A stretch of 64,000 bases of DNA from Actinoplanes sp. NBC_00393 (GTDB lineage: Bacteria > Actinomycetota > Actinomycetes > Mycobacteriales > Micromonosporaceae). This document shows positions 25,776 to 33,905 of the stretch, in pieces. The stretch's first letter is position 1. Every line of letters starts with the position of its first letter. The notes under the pieces are model-generated. The model did no database searches. It worked only from the letters and a program-made list of their open reading frames with translations, and had not been told where the DNA came from. The stretch is from contig NZ_CP107942.1 in NCBI RefSeq assembly GCF_036053395.1, positions 5,112,501-5,176,500 of the forward strand, written 5' to 3'. A program made the translations under genes and the position numbers.

Positions 25776-26804
25776 ATGATCCCGAACGTGTCCCGGAAAC
25801 GCCCCACCATTCGCGATGTCGCTCGCGAGGCCGGGGTGTCCTATGCCACCGTCTCGCGGGTGCTCAACGGCCGGGACTGGGTGAGCCCGGAAGCGGTCCG
25901 CGCGGTCCGCGACGCCATCTCCCGGACCGGGTACACGACGAACCAGCACGCCCGGTCCCTGGCGACCGGCCGCTCCGGGTCGATCGCGTTCCTGCTCACC
26001 GAGCCGCAGCACCTGCTCTTCGAGGACCCGAACTTCTCGGTGCTGCTGCGCGGGGTGGCGCAGGCGCTCTCCGACCGGCAGCTGACGCTGATCCTGATGA
26101 TCGCGTCGACGCCGGAGGAGCGCGGGCGGACCATCGAGTTCCTCAACGGCGGGCACGTCGACGGCGTGCTGCTGGTCTCCCCGCACTCCGGGGACCCGCT
26201 GCTGCGGCAACTGGTCCAGGCGCAGGTGCCGATCGTGGCCTGCGGCCAGGTGCTCGGTTTCGAGGACACCATCAGCTCGGTGTCGGCCGACGACTGGGGT
26301 GGCGCCCGGTCGGCGGTCGAGCACCTGCTGGCGTCCGGGTGCCGGCGGATCGCCACGATCACCGGGCCGCAGGACACCTTCGGCGGCGTCTTCCGGCTGC
26401 GCGGCTACAGCGACGCGCTGACCGCGGCCGGGATCGCGGTCGACCCGGCGTACGTGGTGCACGGCGACTGGAGCCGGCAGAGCGGGGCGGCCGGGATGCG
26501 TACGCTGCTCGACCGGGTGCCGGAGGTGGACGCCGTGTTCGCCGCCTCCGACGCGATGGCCGCCGCCGCCCTGCCAGTGCTGCGTGAGGCCGGCCGCGAC
26601 GTGCCGGGCGACGTCCGGGTGGTCGGCTTCGACGACTCGGGGCTGGCCGCCACCACCGAACCGCCGCTCACCACCGTGCGGCATCCACTGGAACGCATCA
26701 GCGAGGAGATGGTCCGTCTTCTCGTGGATGTGATCGCTGGGCGTACCCCGCTCTCCATCACCGTGCCCACCAGCCTGGTGATCCGTTCTTCCTCCCCAGC
26801 CTGA
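25776..26804 (+). CDS. LacI family regulator of the galactan locus (GanR-like)
   Basis: This 342-aa protein has an N-terminal LacI helix-turn-helix (TIRDVAREAGVSYATVSRVLNG) and a periplasmic-binding-protein-like effector domain ending DVRVVGFDDSGLAATTEPPLTTV. It lies last in the ABC operon (2 bp gap). It most likely represses the divergent operons through the two TGTAACCGGTCACA sites, with a galactose-containing sugar as inducer (inference). GTG 25788 is an alternative start. Confidence 0.9.
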   Translation: MIPNVSRKRPTIRDVAREAGVSYATVSRVLNGRDWVSPEAVRAVRDAISRTGYTTNQHARSLATGRSGSIAFLLTEPQHLLFEDPNFSVLLRGVAQALSDRQLTLILMIASTPEERGRTIEFLNGGHVDGVLLVSPHSGDPLLRQLVQAQVPIVACGQVLGFEDTISSVSADDWGGARSAVEHLLASGCRRIATITGPQDTFGGVFRLRGYSDALTAAGIAVDPAYVVHGDWSRQSGAAGMRTLLDRVPEVDAVFAASDAMAAAALPVLREAGRDVPGDVRVVGFDDSGLAATTEPPLTTVRHPLERISEEMVRLLVDVIAGRTPLSITVPTSLVIRSSSPA

Positions 26805-26825
26805 GCTTTATCGGGCCCCCCGGGC

Positions 26826-26858
26826 CCGGCCTCGATCTCCCCCCTTGATCGAGGCCGG
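26826..26858 (+). terminator. Terminator after the galactan ABC/LacI operon
   Basis: CCGGCCTCGATC (26826-26837) and GATCGAGGCCGG (26847-26858) form a perfect 12-bp stem with a 9-nt loop, 21 bp after the LacI stop. No U-tract follows. Confidence 0.65.
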
Positions 26859-26899
26859 CTCCCGGCACATTTCGTCCCTTTAGTCCACAAAGGAGCGTA

Positions 26900-27997
26900 A
26901 TGAAACTCGCCACCGTGGTCGCCGCCATCCTCGCGGTGACCCTCATCCCCGCACCCGCTGCCGCAGTCGAAAAACCAGGTCTCACCATGCGCGGCGCCGA
27001 CATCTCCACCCTGCCGCGCGCGCTCGAACTCGGCGCGAAGTTCTACGACGCCCGCGGCAAGCGGGACAACCCCTACGACATCCTGCGCAAAGCCGGCGCG
27101 AACTACGCCCGGCTGCGCATCTGGAACGACCCGACCAGCGGCTACAGCAACAAGGCCCACGTCCTCCGCCAGGCGCGGGCGATCAAGGCCAGCGGCCTTC
27201 GTCTCTTGATCGACTTCCACTACTCGGACACCTGGGCGGACCCCGGCAAGCAGTTCATCCCGGCAGCCTGGGAGGGGCACTCCCTGGAACAGCTGCAGAA
27301 GGATGTCTACGACTACACGTATGACGTATGCACCAGCCTGAAGCGGCAGGGCACCACGCCGGACAGCATCCAGATCGGCAACGAGATCAACGTCGGCATG
27401 CTGTGGCCGGCCGGCTATGTGAACAACAGTGACTTCGGGCCGCTGGCTGGTCTTCTCAAATCCGGCTATGCGGCGACAAAAGCTTGCAACCGAGCCACCC
27501 AGGTCATGATCCATACGGCGCTGGCCGGGAACATCGACGCGGCGCACTGGTTCTACGACGGGATCACCGCGCAGGGCGTGAAGTGGGACATCACCGCGCT
27601 CTCCTACTACTGCATGTGGCACGGCTCGCTGGACAACCTGCGCACGGTCCTCACCGACGTCAAGGCGCGCTATGCCAAGCCGGTGGTGATCGCCGAGACG
27701 GCGTACCCGTGGACCACCGAGAACTTCGACCACCTGGAGAACATCATCCTGTCGGATGCGCCGTGCGACGGGATCCCGGCGACGCGGCAGGGGCAGGCGC
27801 AGCAGTTCGCCCAGGTGCAGCAGGTGGCCCGGGAGGCCGGGGCGCTCGGCGTCTTCTACTGGGAGCCGACCTGGACCGCGATCGACGGCAACGGCTGGGA
27901 CACCGAGGACATCCTCAACTCCGGCAACGCCTGGGAGAACATGGCCACCTTCGACGACGGTGGCCGCGTCAACCCGTACCTCCGCTGGCAGCGCTGA
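26900..27997 (+). CDS. ganB: Secreted GH53 arabinogalactan endo-beta-1,4-galactanase, copy 1
   Basis: This 365-aa protein has a cleavable signal peptide (cleavage near AAA-V, residue 22). The GH53 barrel follows: RGADISTLPRALELGAKFYD, RLRIWNDP, LLIDFHYSDTWADPGKQ. The acid/base Glu is E162 in IQIGNEIN and the nucleophile is E266 in VIAETAYPW. It cleaves beta-1,4-galactan outside the cell, supplying oligosaccharides to the ABC importer. AAAGGAG lies 6 bases before ATG 26900. It is a close paralogue of the next gene. Confidence 0.93.
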   Translation: MKLATVVAAILAVTLIPAPAAAVEKPGLTMRGADISTLPRALELGAKFYDARGKRDNPYDILRKAGANYARLRIWNDPTSGYSNKAHVLRQARAIKASGLRLLIDFHYSDTWADPGKQFIPAAWEGHSLEQLQKDVYDYTYDVCTSLKRQGTTPDSIQIGNEINVGMLWPAGYVNNSDFGPLAGLLKSGYAATKACNRATQVMIHTALAGNIDAAHWFYDGITAQGVKWDITALSYYCMWHGSLDNLRTVLTDVKARYAKPVVIAETAYPWTTENFDHLENIILSDAPCDGIPATRQGQAQQFAQVQQVAREAGALGVFYWEPTWTAIDGNGWDTEDILNSGNAWENMATFDDGGRVNPYLRWQR

Positions 27998-28021
27998 TCC
28001 CCCTTTTTCGTTGGAGCGCCC

Positions 28022-29122
28022 ATGAAACCGTCCCTGCGTGCCCTCCTCGCGACCGCCGTCCTCGCGGTCACCGTGGCACTCACCCCCGCCCCCGCCCAGG
28101 CCGCGCCCCTGACCATGCTCGGCGCTGACGTGTCCTCCCTGCAGCGCAGCCTCGACCTGGGCGCCAAGTACTACAAGAACGGCGTCGCCACCGACCCCTA
28201 CGACATCCTTCGCCAGGCCGGCGCGAACTACATGCGGCTGCGGGTCTGGAACAACCCGGCCAGCGGCTACAACAACAAAGCCAAGGTGCTGCAGCAGGCC
28301 CGGGCGATCAAAGCGCGCGGGTTACGTCTCTTGATCGACTTCCACTACTCGGACACCTGGGCGGACCCCGGCAAGCAATACCCGCCCGCCGCCTGGGCCG
28401 CACACTCCCTCACACAGTTGCAGTCCGACGTCTACAACTACACGTACGACGTCTGCACCGCGCTGAAGGCCCAGGGCACCACCCCCGACAGCGTGCAGAT
28501 CGGCAACGAGATCAACGTCGGCATGCTGTGGCCCCGCGGCCAGGTGGTGAACAGCAACTTCGCCCCGCTCGCGTCGCTGCTCAAGCAGGGTTACAACGCC
28601 ACCAAGGCCTGCAACAGCTCCACCCAGGTCATGATCCACACCGCGAACTCGGACAGCCTCACGAACGCCCGCTGGTTCTACGACGGCATCCGCGCGGCCG
28701 GCGTGCAGTGGGACATCACGGCGCTCTCCTACTACTGCATGTGGCACGGCACGCTGGCCAACCTCTACAACGTCATCACCGACATGCGTACGCGCTACGG
28801 CAAGCCGGTCGTCGTAGCGGAAACCGCCTACCAGTTCACCAGCGCCGACGCCGACAGCGAGAAGAACTCCATCCCCGGAACCGTCCTCTGCGACAACATC
28901 CCCGCCACATGGGCCGGCCAGGCCCAACAGTTCACCTGGGTCCAGAACACCGCCCGCAACGCCGGCGCGATCGGCGTCTTCTACTGGGAACCCACCTGGT
29001 ACGCCATCAAGGGCAACGGCTGGGACCCGGCCGACATCAACGGCACCGGCGACGGGTGGGACAACATGGCCACCTTCGACTGGACCGGCAACGTCAACCC
29101 CAACCTCCGCTGGACCGCATAA
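28022..29122 (+). CDS. ganB: Secreted GH53 arabinogalactan endo-beta-1,4-galactanase, copy 2
   Basis: This 366-aa tandem paralogue of the upstream gene starts 24 bp after its stop. The signal peptide ends near AQA-AP (residue 28). Catalytic residues are conserved (E163 in QIGNEIN, E267 in VVAETAYQF). It lacks the short charged insert present in copy 1 between the lead barrel strand and NPYDILR. A GC hairpin follows the stop. Confidence 0.93.
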   Translation: MKPSLRALLATAVLAVTVALTPAPAQAAPLTMLGADVSSLQRSLDLGAKYYKNGVATDPYDILRQAGANYMRLRVWNNPASGYNNKAKVLQQARAIKARGLRLLIDFHYSDTWADPGKQYPPAAWAAHSLTQLQSDVYNYTYDVCTALKAQGTTPDSVQIGNEINVGMLWPRGQVVNSNFAPLASLLKQGYNATKACNSSTQVMIHTANSDSLTNARWFYDGIRAAGVQWDITALSYYCMWHGTLANLYNVITDMRTRYGKPVVVAETAYQFTSADADSEKNSIPGTVLCDNIPATWAGQAQQFTWVQNTARNAGAIGVFYWEPTWYAIKGNGWDPADINGTGDGWDNMATFDWTGNVNPNLRWTA

Positions 29123-29136
29123 CTCGCCCTCTTCAC

Positions 29137-29164
29137 GCCGGCCCGGCCCCAGCGCCGGGCCGGC
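29137..29164 (+). terminator. Terminator after the GH53 pair
   Basis: GCCGGCCCGG (29137-29146) pairs with CCGGGCCGGC (29155-29164) around an 8-nt loop, followed by ACCCTTT. It lies 14 bp after the second galactanase stop. Confidence 0.7.
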
Positions 29165-29602
29165 ACCCTTTCCGGTACGCGCGACGCCGCCCCACCGAAA
29201 TCTACGCCGTCCCCTACTACGACGCGATCTTTCTGCCGTGCCGGGCCCCAGCGCGACCGCCGGGCCCATGCAGGTGGTCCCGCGGCCACCGCACCAGGCC
29301 GGCCCCAGCGCGCCCTCCTGGTCAGCAGCCAAACCGCCCACCTGCTCCCGCCGTCGGATCCGTTCACCAAGCGCAGCTCGCCCGGGTTCGTCGCGTGCCG
29401 GTCCCAGATCGGGCACACGACACCAGCCAACTTCGTTCCGGCTGGCACTCAGGCACCTGACGACCGCCCTATTCGGCACCTCAAAGCCAGCCCGACCAAG
29501 CCCATTGCCACTCAGCCCAGATTGATCTTGTGCGGCCGGGCGCCCTTGGCAGGGATTGCGCCCTCAGCCTCATGATCAGCCGGTCGGCGTGGCAGAGGTG
29601 AC

Positions 29603-29733
29603 GATCCGGCTGGCTCTCGTGGCTGTTTACGGAGCGCTCGAACAGCCGTGACGGCCAGCCACGGAGATCCAGCTGGCTCTCACGGCTGTTCCGGGGCATC
29701 GCGAACAGCCGTGAAAGCCAGCCGGGAAGATCC
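29603..29733. repeat. Tandem pair of 63-bp palindromic repeats
   Basis: GATCC marks 29603, 29666 and 29729, giving two 63-bp units. Each unit is itself an inverted repeat: GGCTGGCTCTCRYGGCTGTT on one arm and AACAGCCGTGAMRGCCAGCC on the other, around a loop of about 13 nt. Arms differ between copies in a partly compensatory way (CTCGTGG/CCGTGAC and CTCACGG/CCGTGAA). Confidence 0.75.
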
Positions 29734-29890
29734 ACGCTCCACCGCATGTTGATCTTGGCGGGTGAGCGTGTTCAGTCGGAGGCCTCCCAGCCTCCAAGAT
29801 CGACTTAAGCCAAGTGGCATTGCGACCAAGCCGGCCGGCAGCCAAACACCCAACAGCCGCCCTAATCGGTACCCCAACGCCAGCCGCCTC

Positions 29891-30200
29891 GGCTGACCGC
29901 CAGTGTCGTATCCGAGCCGCGGAGACAGCGCTCACCGTCAGCCGGACCAGACAGCTGACCGCCACCGTCGTATCCCAGCCGAAAAAACAACACTCACCGT
30001 CAGCCGGACCAGACAGCTGACCGCCACCGTCGTATCCCAGCCGAAGAAACAACACTCACCGTCAGCCGGATCAGAGAGCTGACCGCCAGTGTCGTATCCC
30101 AGCCGCGGAGGCAGCGCTCGGCGTCAGCCGGGTCATGCGGGCTGACCGTGAGCGTCGTATCCGGGGCGGTGAAGCAGCGGTGGGGGTCAGCCGGGAGTGG
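29891..30200. repeat. 62-bp minisatellite, five copies
   Basis: GCTGACCG recurs with an exact 62-bp period (29891, 29953, 30015, 30077, 30139). Each unit continues with a GTCGTATCC segment, then a purine-rich part and CACCGTCAGCCGG. A related unit (GCTGACCACCACCGTCGCATC) forms the array at 56890-57400. Confidence 0.85.
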
Positions 30201-30310
30201 CTGCTCAGCCCGGCGGCGGCGTTGGGGCCTTGCGCCGCGCCCAGGTCGCGAGCGGCAGCCGGGGACGGGGACGATTCGGCGGGCGCGGGCGGCGCCCGTA
30301 CCGAAAAAGG

Positions 30311-30344
30311 GCCCGGCGCCGTCCCTGGAGAGACGGCGCCGGGC
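30311..30344 (-). terminator. Rho-independent terminator of the MMPL operon
   Basis: A perfect 13-bp stem (GCCCGGCGCCGTC at 30311-30323, complement at 30332-30344, 8-nt loop) is followed on the minus strand by CCTTTTT. It sits 13 bp past the exporter stop. Confidence 0.85.
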
Positions 30345-30356
30345 GGGTCAGCCGGG

Positions 30357-32543
30357 TCAGGCGGGGCTGGTGGCGGAGTGCTTCGGGGCGGCCGGACCGA
30401 CCGCCGGGGGCTTGCGCTCCAGGGCCGCGCCCTCAACGTCGAGTTCCGGGAGCCAGCGCAGCCAGGCCGGGAGCCACCAGGCGGCGCCGCCGAGCAGGGC
30501 GAGGGCCGCCGGGACCGCGATCATGCGGACGATGAAGGCGTCGAAGGCGATGCCCACCGCGAGGGCGAAGGCGATCGGCTTGATGGTGTCGTTGCCTTCC
30601 GGGACGAACGCGGCGAATACCGCGAACATGATGGTGGCGGCCGCGATGACCACCGGGGCGGCCTGGCGGAAGCCGGTCACGATGGCGTCGCGAGGCGAAG
30701 CGCCGTGGGCGTGGGCCTCGTGCATGCGGGAGACCAGGAAGACCTGGTAGTCCATGGCCAGGCCGAACAGAATGCCCACGATGATGATCGGCGCGAGGCT
30801 GAGGATCGGGCCGGTGGAGCCGGCGTTGACCGCGCCGGCGGCCCAGCCCCACTGGAAGACGGCGACGGTGGCGCCGAAGGCGGCGCCGATGGTCAGGAGG
30901 AAGCCGAGTACGCCGACGACCGGCACCAGGATCGACCGGAACACCAGCACCAGCAGCACGAACGCCAGGCCGACGACCAGGGCGAGGTAGACCGGGAGCG
31001 CGTCGTTGAGTTTCTGCGAGACGTCGATGCTGATGGCGGTGTTGCCGGTGACGTAGACCTCGGCGCCGTCCGCGTCCGCGATGGTGTCGCGGATGTTGTG
31101 GACCAGGTCGACGGTCTTCTCGTCTTCCGGGCCGGACGCCGGGATGATCGTGATCAGCGCGGCGGACTGGTCCTGGCTGGGCCGGGCCGGGGTGGCCAGG
31201 GCGACGTCCGGCAGGGTGGCGACCTGCTTCTGGACCTCGGCGGCGTACGCGACCGCGTTCGGACCGTCGACCAGGATCAGCAGCGGGCTGCTCACGCCGG
31301 GACCGAAGCGGGTGTCGATAATCTCCTGCGCGTAGTACTGCGTGCTGCCCTCGGACGGCCGCTGGTTGAGCGTGGTCTGCATGGAGAAGAACGGGATAGC
31401 GATGACGGCGAGCGCGGCGACCGCCAGGACCAGGCTGAGGACCCGCTGGTTGGCCACGAAGTTCGCCCAGCCGCGGATGAAGCCGCGGCCGTCGGGGAGT
31501 TCCTCGGCGGCCGGCACGCCGCGCAGCTTGCGGGGCAGGGCGCGGGCGCCGATGAAGCCGAGGATGGCCGGCACCAGGGTGATCGCGACGAGGACCGCGA
31601 TGACGATGGTGGCCGCGGCGGCGATGCCCATCTCGCTGAGGAACGGGATGCCGACGACGGAGAGGCCGGCGAGCGCGATCACCACGGTGAGGCCGGCGGT
31701 GACCACGGCCGCACCGGCGGTGCCGACCGCCATCGCGGCGGCGTCCTCGACGGCGAGGCCGCGGCGCAGCTCGTGCCGGTGCCGGGTGACGATGAACAGC
31801 GCGTAGTCGATGCCGACCGCGAGGCCGAGCATCACCGCGAGGATCGGGGTGGTGGACTGCAGGTCGACGAAGCCGGTGAGGGTGACGATGCCGGCCGCGC
31901 CGATGCCGACGCCGACGATGGCGGTCAGCAGGTTCATCCCGGCGGCGACCAGCGAGCCATAGGTCAGGGCCAGCACGATCAGGGCGACCACGACGCCGAG
32001 GATCTCGGAGGCGCCGCCGATGTCGGCCGGGTTGCTGAGCGCCTCACCGCGGGCCTCGACGGTGAGCAGCGCCGCGCGCGGCGGGTCGAGGGCGCTGAGC
32101 AGCGCGGCCCGCTGGTCGTCGGTGACCTCGGAGGGCTGCACGTCGTAGGTGACCGTGGTGTACGCCGCGACCTGGTCCCGGGAGATCGTCGGCGCGGCCT
32201 CGTCGAACGGGTTGCTCGCCGACACCACACCCGGCAGCTCGGCCAGGGACGCCACGGCCTGCGTGATCGCCGCCGCGTTCTGCGGGTCGGTGACCTTGTC
32301 GCCGTCCTGACCCTCGAAGACCACCTGGACGGTCGCGCCCGCCGAGGCCGCCCCGAACTTGTCGGTCATCAGGTCGAGCGCGGTGGTCGACTCCTGGCCG
32401 GGGATGCTGAAGGTGTTGGCCGTGGTGCCGGAGAGCGTGGCCGCGCCGACGCCGACGGCGACCAGGGCCACCAGCCAGGCGATCGTCACGGCGATCCGGT
32501 GCCGTGCGGACGCCAGCCCGAGGCGGTGCAACAGGGTTGCCAT
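30357..32543 (-). CDS. MMPL family (RND-type) exporter
   Basis: This 728-aa protein has a two-fold repeat: each half has one transmembrane helix, an extracytoplasmic domain (about 40-165 and 360-505), then five more helices. Motif GLAVGIDYALFIVTRHR in the first half and GLAMDYQVFLVSRMHEA in the second are the MMPL proton-relay region. MMPL proteins export lipids, drugs or peptides using proton motive force; substrate unknown. The gene follows the TetR gene by 23 bp and is probably co-transcribed and repressed by it. Confidence 0.93.
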   Translation of the reverse strand: MATLLHRLGLASARHRIAVTIAWLVALVAVGVGAATLSGTTANTFSIPGQESTTALDLMTDKFGAASAGATVQVVFEGQDGDKVTDPQNAAAITQAVASLAELPGVVSASNPFDEAAPTISRDQVAAYTTVTYDVQPSEVTDDQRAALLSALDPPRAALLTVEARGEALSNPADIGGASEILGVVVALIVLALTYGSLVAAGMNLLTAIVGVGIGAAGIVTLTGFVDLQSTTPILAVMLGLAVGIDYALFIVTRHRHELRRGLAVEDAAAMAVGTAGAAVVTAGLTVVIALAGLSVVGIPFLSEMGIAAAATIVIAVLVAITLVPAILGFIGARALPRKLRGVPAAEELPDGRGFIRGWANFVANQRVLSLVLAVAALAVIAIPFFSMQTTLNQRPSEGSTQYYAQEIIDTRFGPGVSSPLLILVDGPNAVAYAAEVQKQVATLPDVALATPARPSQDQSAALITIIPASGPEDEKTVDLVHNIRDTIADADGAEVYVTGNTAISIDVSQKLNDALPVYLALVVGLAFVLLVLVFRSILVPVVGVLGFLLTIGAAFGATVAVFQWGWAAGAVNAGSTGPILSLAPIIIVGILFGLAMDYQVFLVSRMHEAHAHGASPRDAIVTGFRQAAPVVIAAATIMFAVFAAFVPEGNDTIKPIAFALAVGIAFDAFIVRMIAVPAALALLGGAAWWLPAWLRWLPELDVEGAALERKPPAVGPAAPKHSATSPA

Positions 32544-32566
32544 GTGGAGGGAAGTCCTTCCGAGGG

Positions 32567-33115
32567 TCAGTGCCCGAGCGCGTTGTAGCCGACCTCGACG
32601 AGGACGGCCATGGCTTCGGGGGTCAGGTGGTCACGCAGGGCGACGCTGGCGACCGCGATGGCGCCGAGCGCGCCGGTGACCCGCAGCGCACGGGTCTGGT
32701 CGCAGAGGAACTCGTCGCCGAAGGCCGTGGCGATGGCTTCGCCGATGGCCTGCAACGCCGTCCCCATCTCGCTCTCCGGCTCGCTGAGCAGGGAGGAGAG
32801 CAGCAGCGCGACGACGCCGGGCTGGGCCAGCGCGAGCTGCGCGACGGCGACGATGACGGCGCGGTCGCGCTCCGGCCCGGTGGGCAGCTCGGCGCTGCGC
32901 GCACCGATCTCGTGGAGCTGGCCGACGCAGCGCGCGATCACGGCCTCCTGCAGCGCCTCCTTGGTGGGGAAGCGGTGCAGCAGGCCGGTCTTCGAGTAGC
33001 CGACCGTGTCGGCGATGCGCTGCACCGACGTCTCCTTGAACCCGTGCCGGGCGAAGAGGCTCGCGGCGGCGTCCAGGATCTCGTCGTCGATCTGCTGCTT
33101 GGTCGGGCGCGGCAT
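32567..33115 (-). CDS. TetR family regulator of the MMPL exporter
   Basis: This 182-aa protein has a TetR N-terminal DNA-binding domain (EILDAAASLFARHGFKETSVQRIADTVGYSKTGLLHRF in positions about 11-48) and an alpha-helical ligand domain. ATG 33115 is preferred to the longer frame because the HTH then starts at its usual distance and two palindromes sit just upstream. It is first in an operon with the exporter and likely autoregulates; the inducer is unknown. Confidence 0.9.
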   Translation of the reverse strand: MPRPTKQQIDDEILDAAASLFARHGFKETSVQRIADTVGYSKTGLLHRFPTKEALQEAVIARCVGQLHEIGARSAELPTGPERDRAVIVAVAQLALAQPGVVALLLSSLLSEPESEMGTALQAIGEAIATAFGDEFLCDQTRALRVTGALGAIAVASVALRDHLTPEAMAVLVEVGYNALGH

Positions 33116-33136
33116 AGGACCACCGTAGACCGTAAT

Positions 33137-33173
33137 GGACCAACCTGGTCCGAAGGGGACCGTGGTGGTCCCC
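33137..33173. promoter_or_regulatory. Tandem palindromic TetR operator candidates
   Basis: GGACCA-ACC-TGGTCC (33137-33151) and GGGGACC-GTGGT-GGTCCCC (33155-33173) share the half-site GGACC. They lie 22 and 40 bp upstream of the TetR start, in its promoter region. Confidence 0.65.
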
Positions 33174-33179
33174 ACACTT

Positions 33180-33905
33180 TCAGAAGGTTTTCCCTGCCAG
33201 GAAAGGGATAAACCCGGCGAGGTACGGATCCGGCCCGTCCACCTCGCCACCGAAGACGAGCGGCTCGTCCTCGCACTCGACCAGGTACACCGGTAGCCAG
33301 GCGGGCCGGACCGCCACCGGCTCCACCTCGACCGGGACCGCCGGACCGGTGAACTCGTCGACGTCCGGCCGGCGCAGCAGATCCCCGACCGCCGTGCCGG
33401 GCAGCTCCAGGACGGCCGGCACCGGCTGGAAACTCGTCCCGTCCGGCAGGGTCAGCTCCGGAGCGGTCTGCCAGGACGACCGGGTCGCGCAGTGGTACGG
33501 CACCGGCGCGCCGGTGAACCCGTCGAACCGCAGTCGCATCCGCCGCCCCCGCGCCAGCTGGTAGCGCCGCCCGTCAGCCACCGACAGCCGGCCCAGCTCG
33601 GTCAGCACGATCTTGCCCTCGGCCGAGGAGGACAGGTGCCCCATCCCCGTCAGGAAGCGCACCGTACGGGCCACGAAGGCAGGCTCCGCACCGAGGAACT
33701 CGGCGAGTTCGGCGACGTCGGAGAGGCCGGCCTCGGCGACCGCCCGGGACAGGTAGCGGTCGAAGACGTCGTAGGGCTGGCTCTCGCGTACCGTCGCGGT
33801 GACCTCGGCGGCCCACGTCGGCAGCAGCAGCGGCCGGATCCGCCGGGGCCGTACGCCGGGCAGCGCGTCGACCCGCCGGGCCACCTCGCGCAGCGGCAGG
33901 TTCAC
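33180..33905 (-). CDS. Unrecognised protein, partner of the helicase-like gene
   Basis: This 241-aa soluble protein has no family I can name. It begins PLREVARRVDALPGVRPRR, and its middle has a small winged-helix-like stretch (AGLSDVAELAEFLGAEPAFVARTVRFLTGMGHL, then IVLTELGRLSVADGR). The C-terminal half is beta-rich with many prolines and acidic loops. Its GTG start overlaps the stop of the upstream helicase-like gene (GTGA, 33902-33905), so the two are translationally coupled and probably act together. Confidence 0.6.
   Translation of the reverse strand: MNLPLREVARRVDALPGVRPRRIRPLLLPTWAAEVTATVRESQPYDVFDRYLSRAVAEAGLSDVAELAEFLGAEPAFVARTVRFLTGMGHLSSSAEGKIVLTELGRLSVADGRRYQLARGRRMRLRFDGFTGAPVPYHCATRSSWQTAPELTLPDGTSFQPVPAVLELPGTAVGDLLRRPDVDEFTGPAVPVEVEPVAVRPAWLPVYLVECEDEPLVFGGEVDGPDPYLAGFIPFLAGKTF

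Larger units (their letters stand above)
29165..30310. other. Gene-free 1.1-kb stretch rich in repeats
   Basis: No frame here has a ribosome-binding site, homology I recognise, or normal codon use. The stretch holds a pair of 63-bp palindromic repeats (29603-29733), a 62-bp minisatellite (29891-30200), and otherwise featureless GC-rich DNA between the galactanase terminator and the exporter terminator. Confidence 0.6.
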
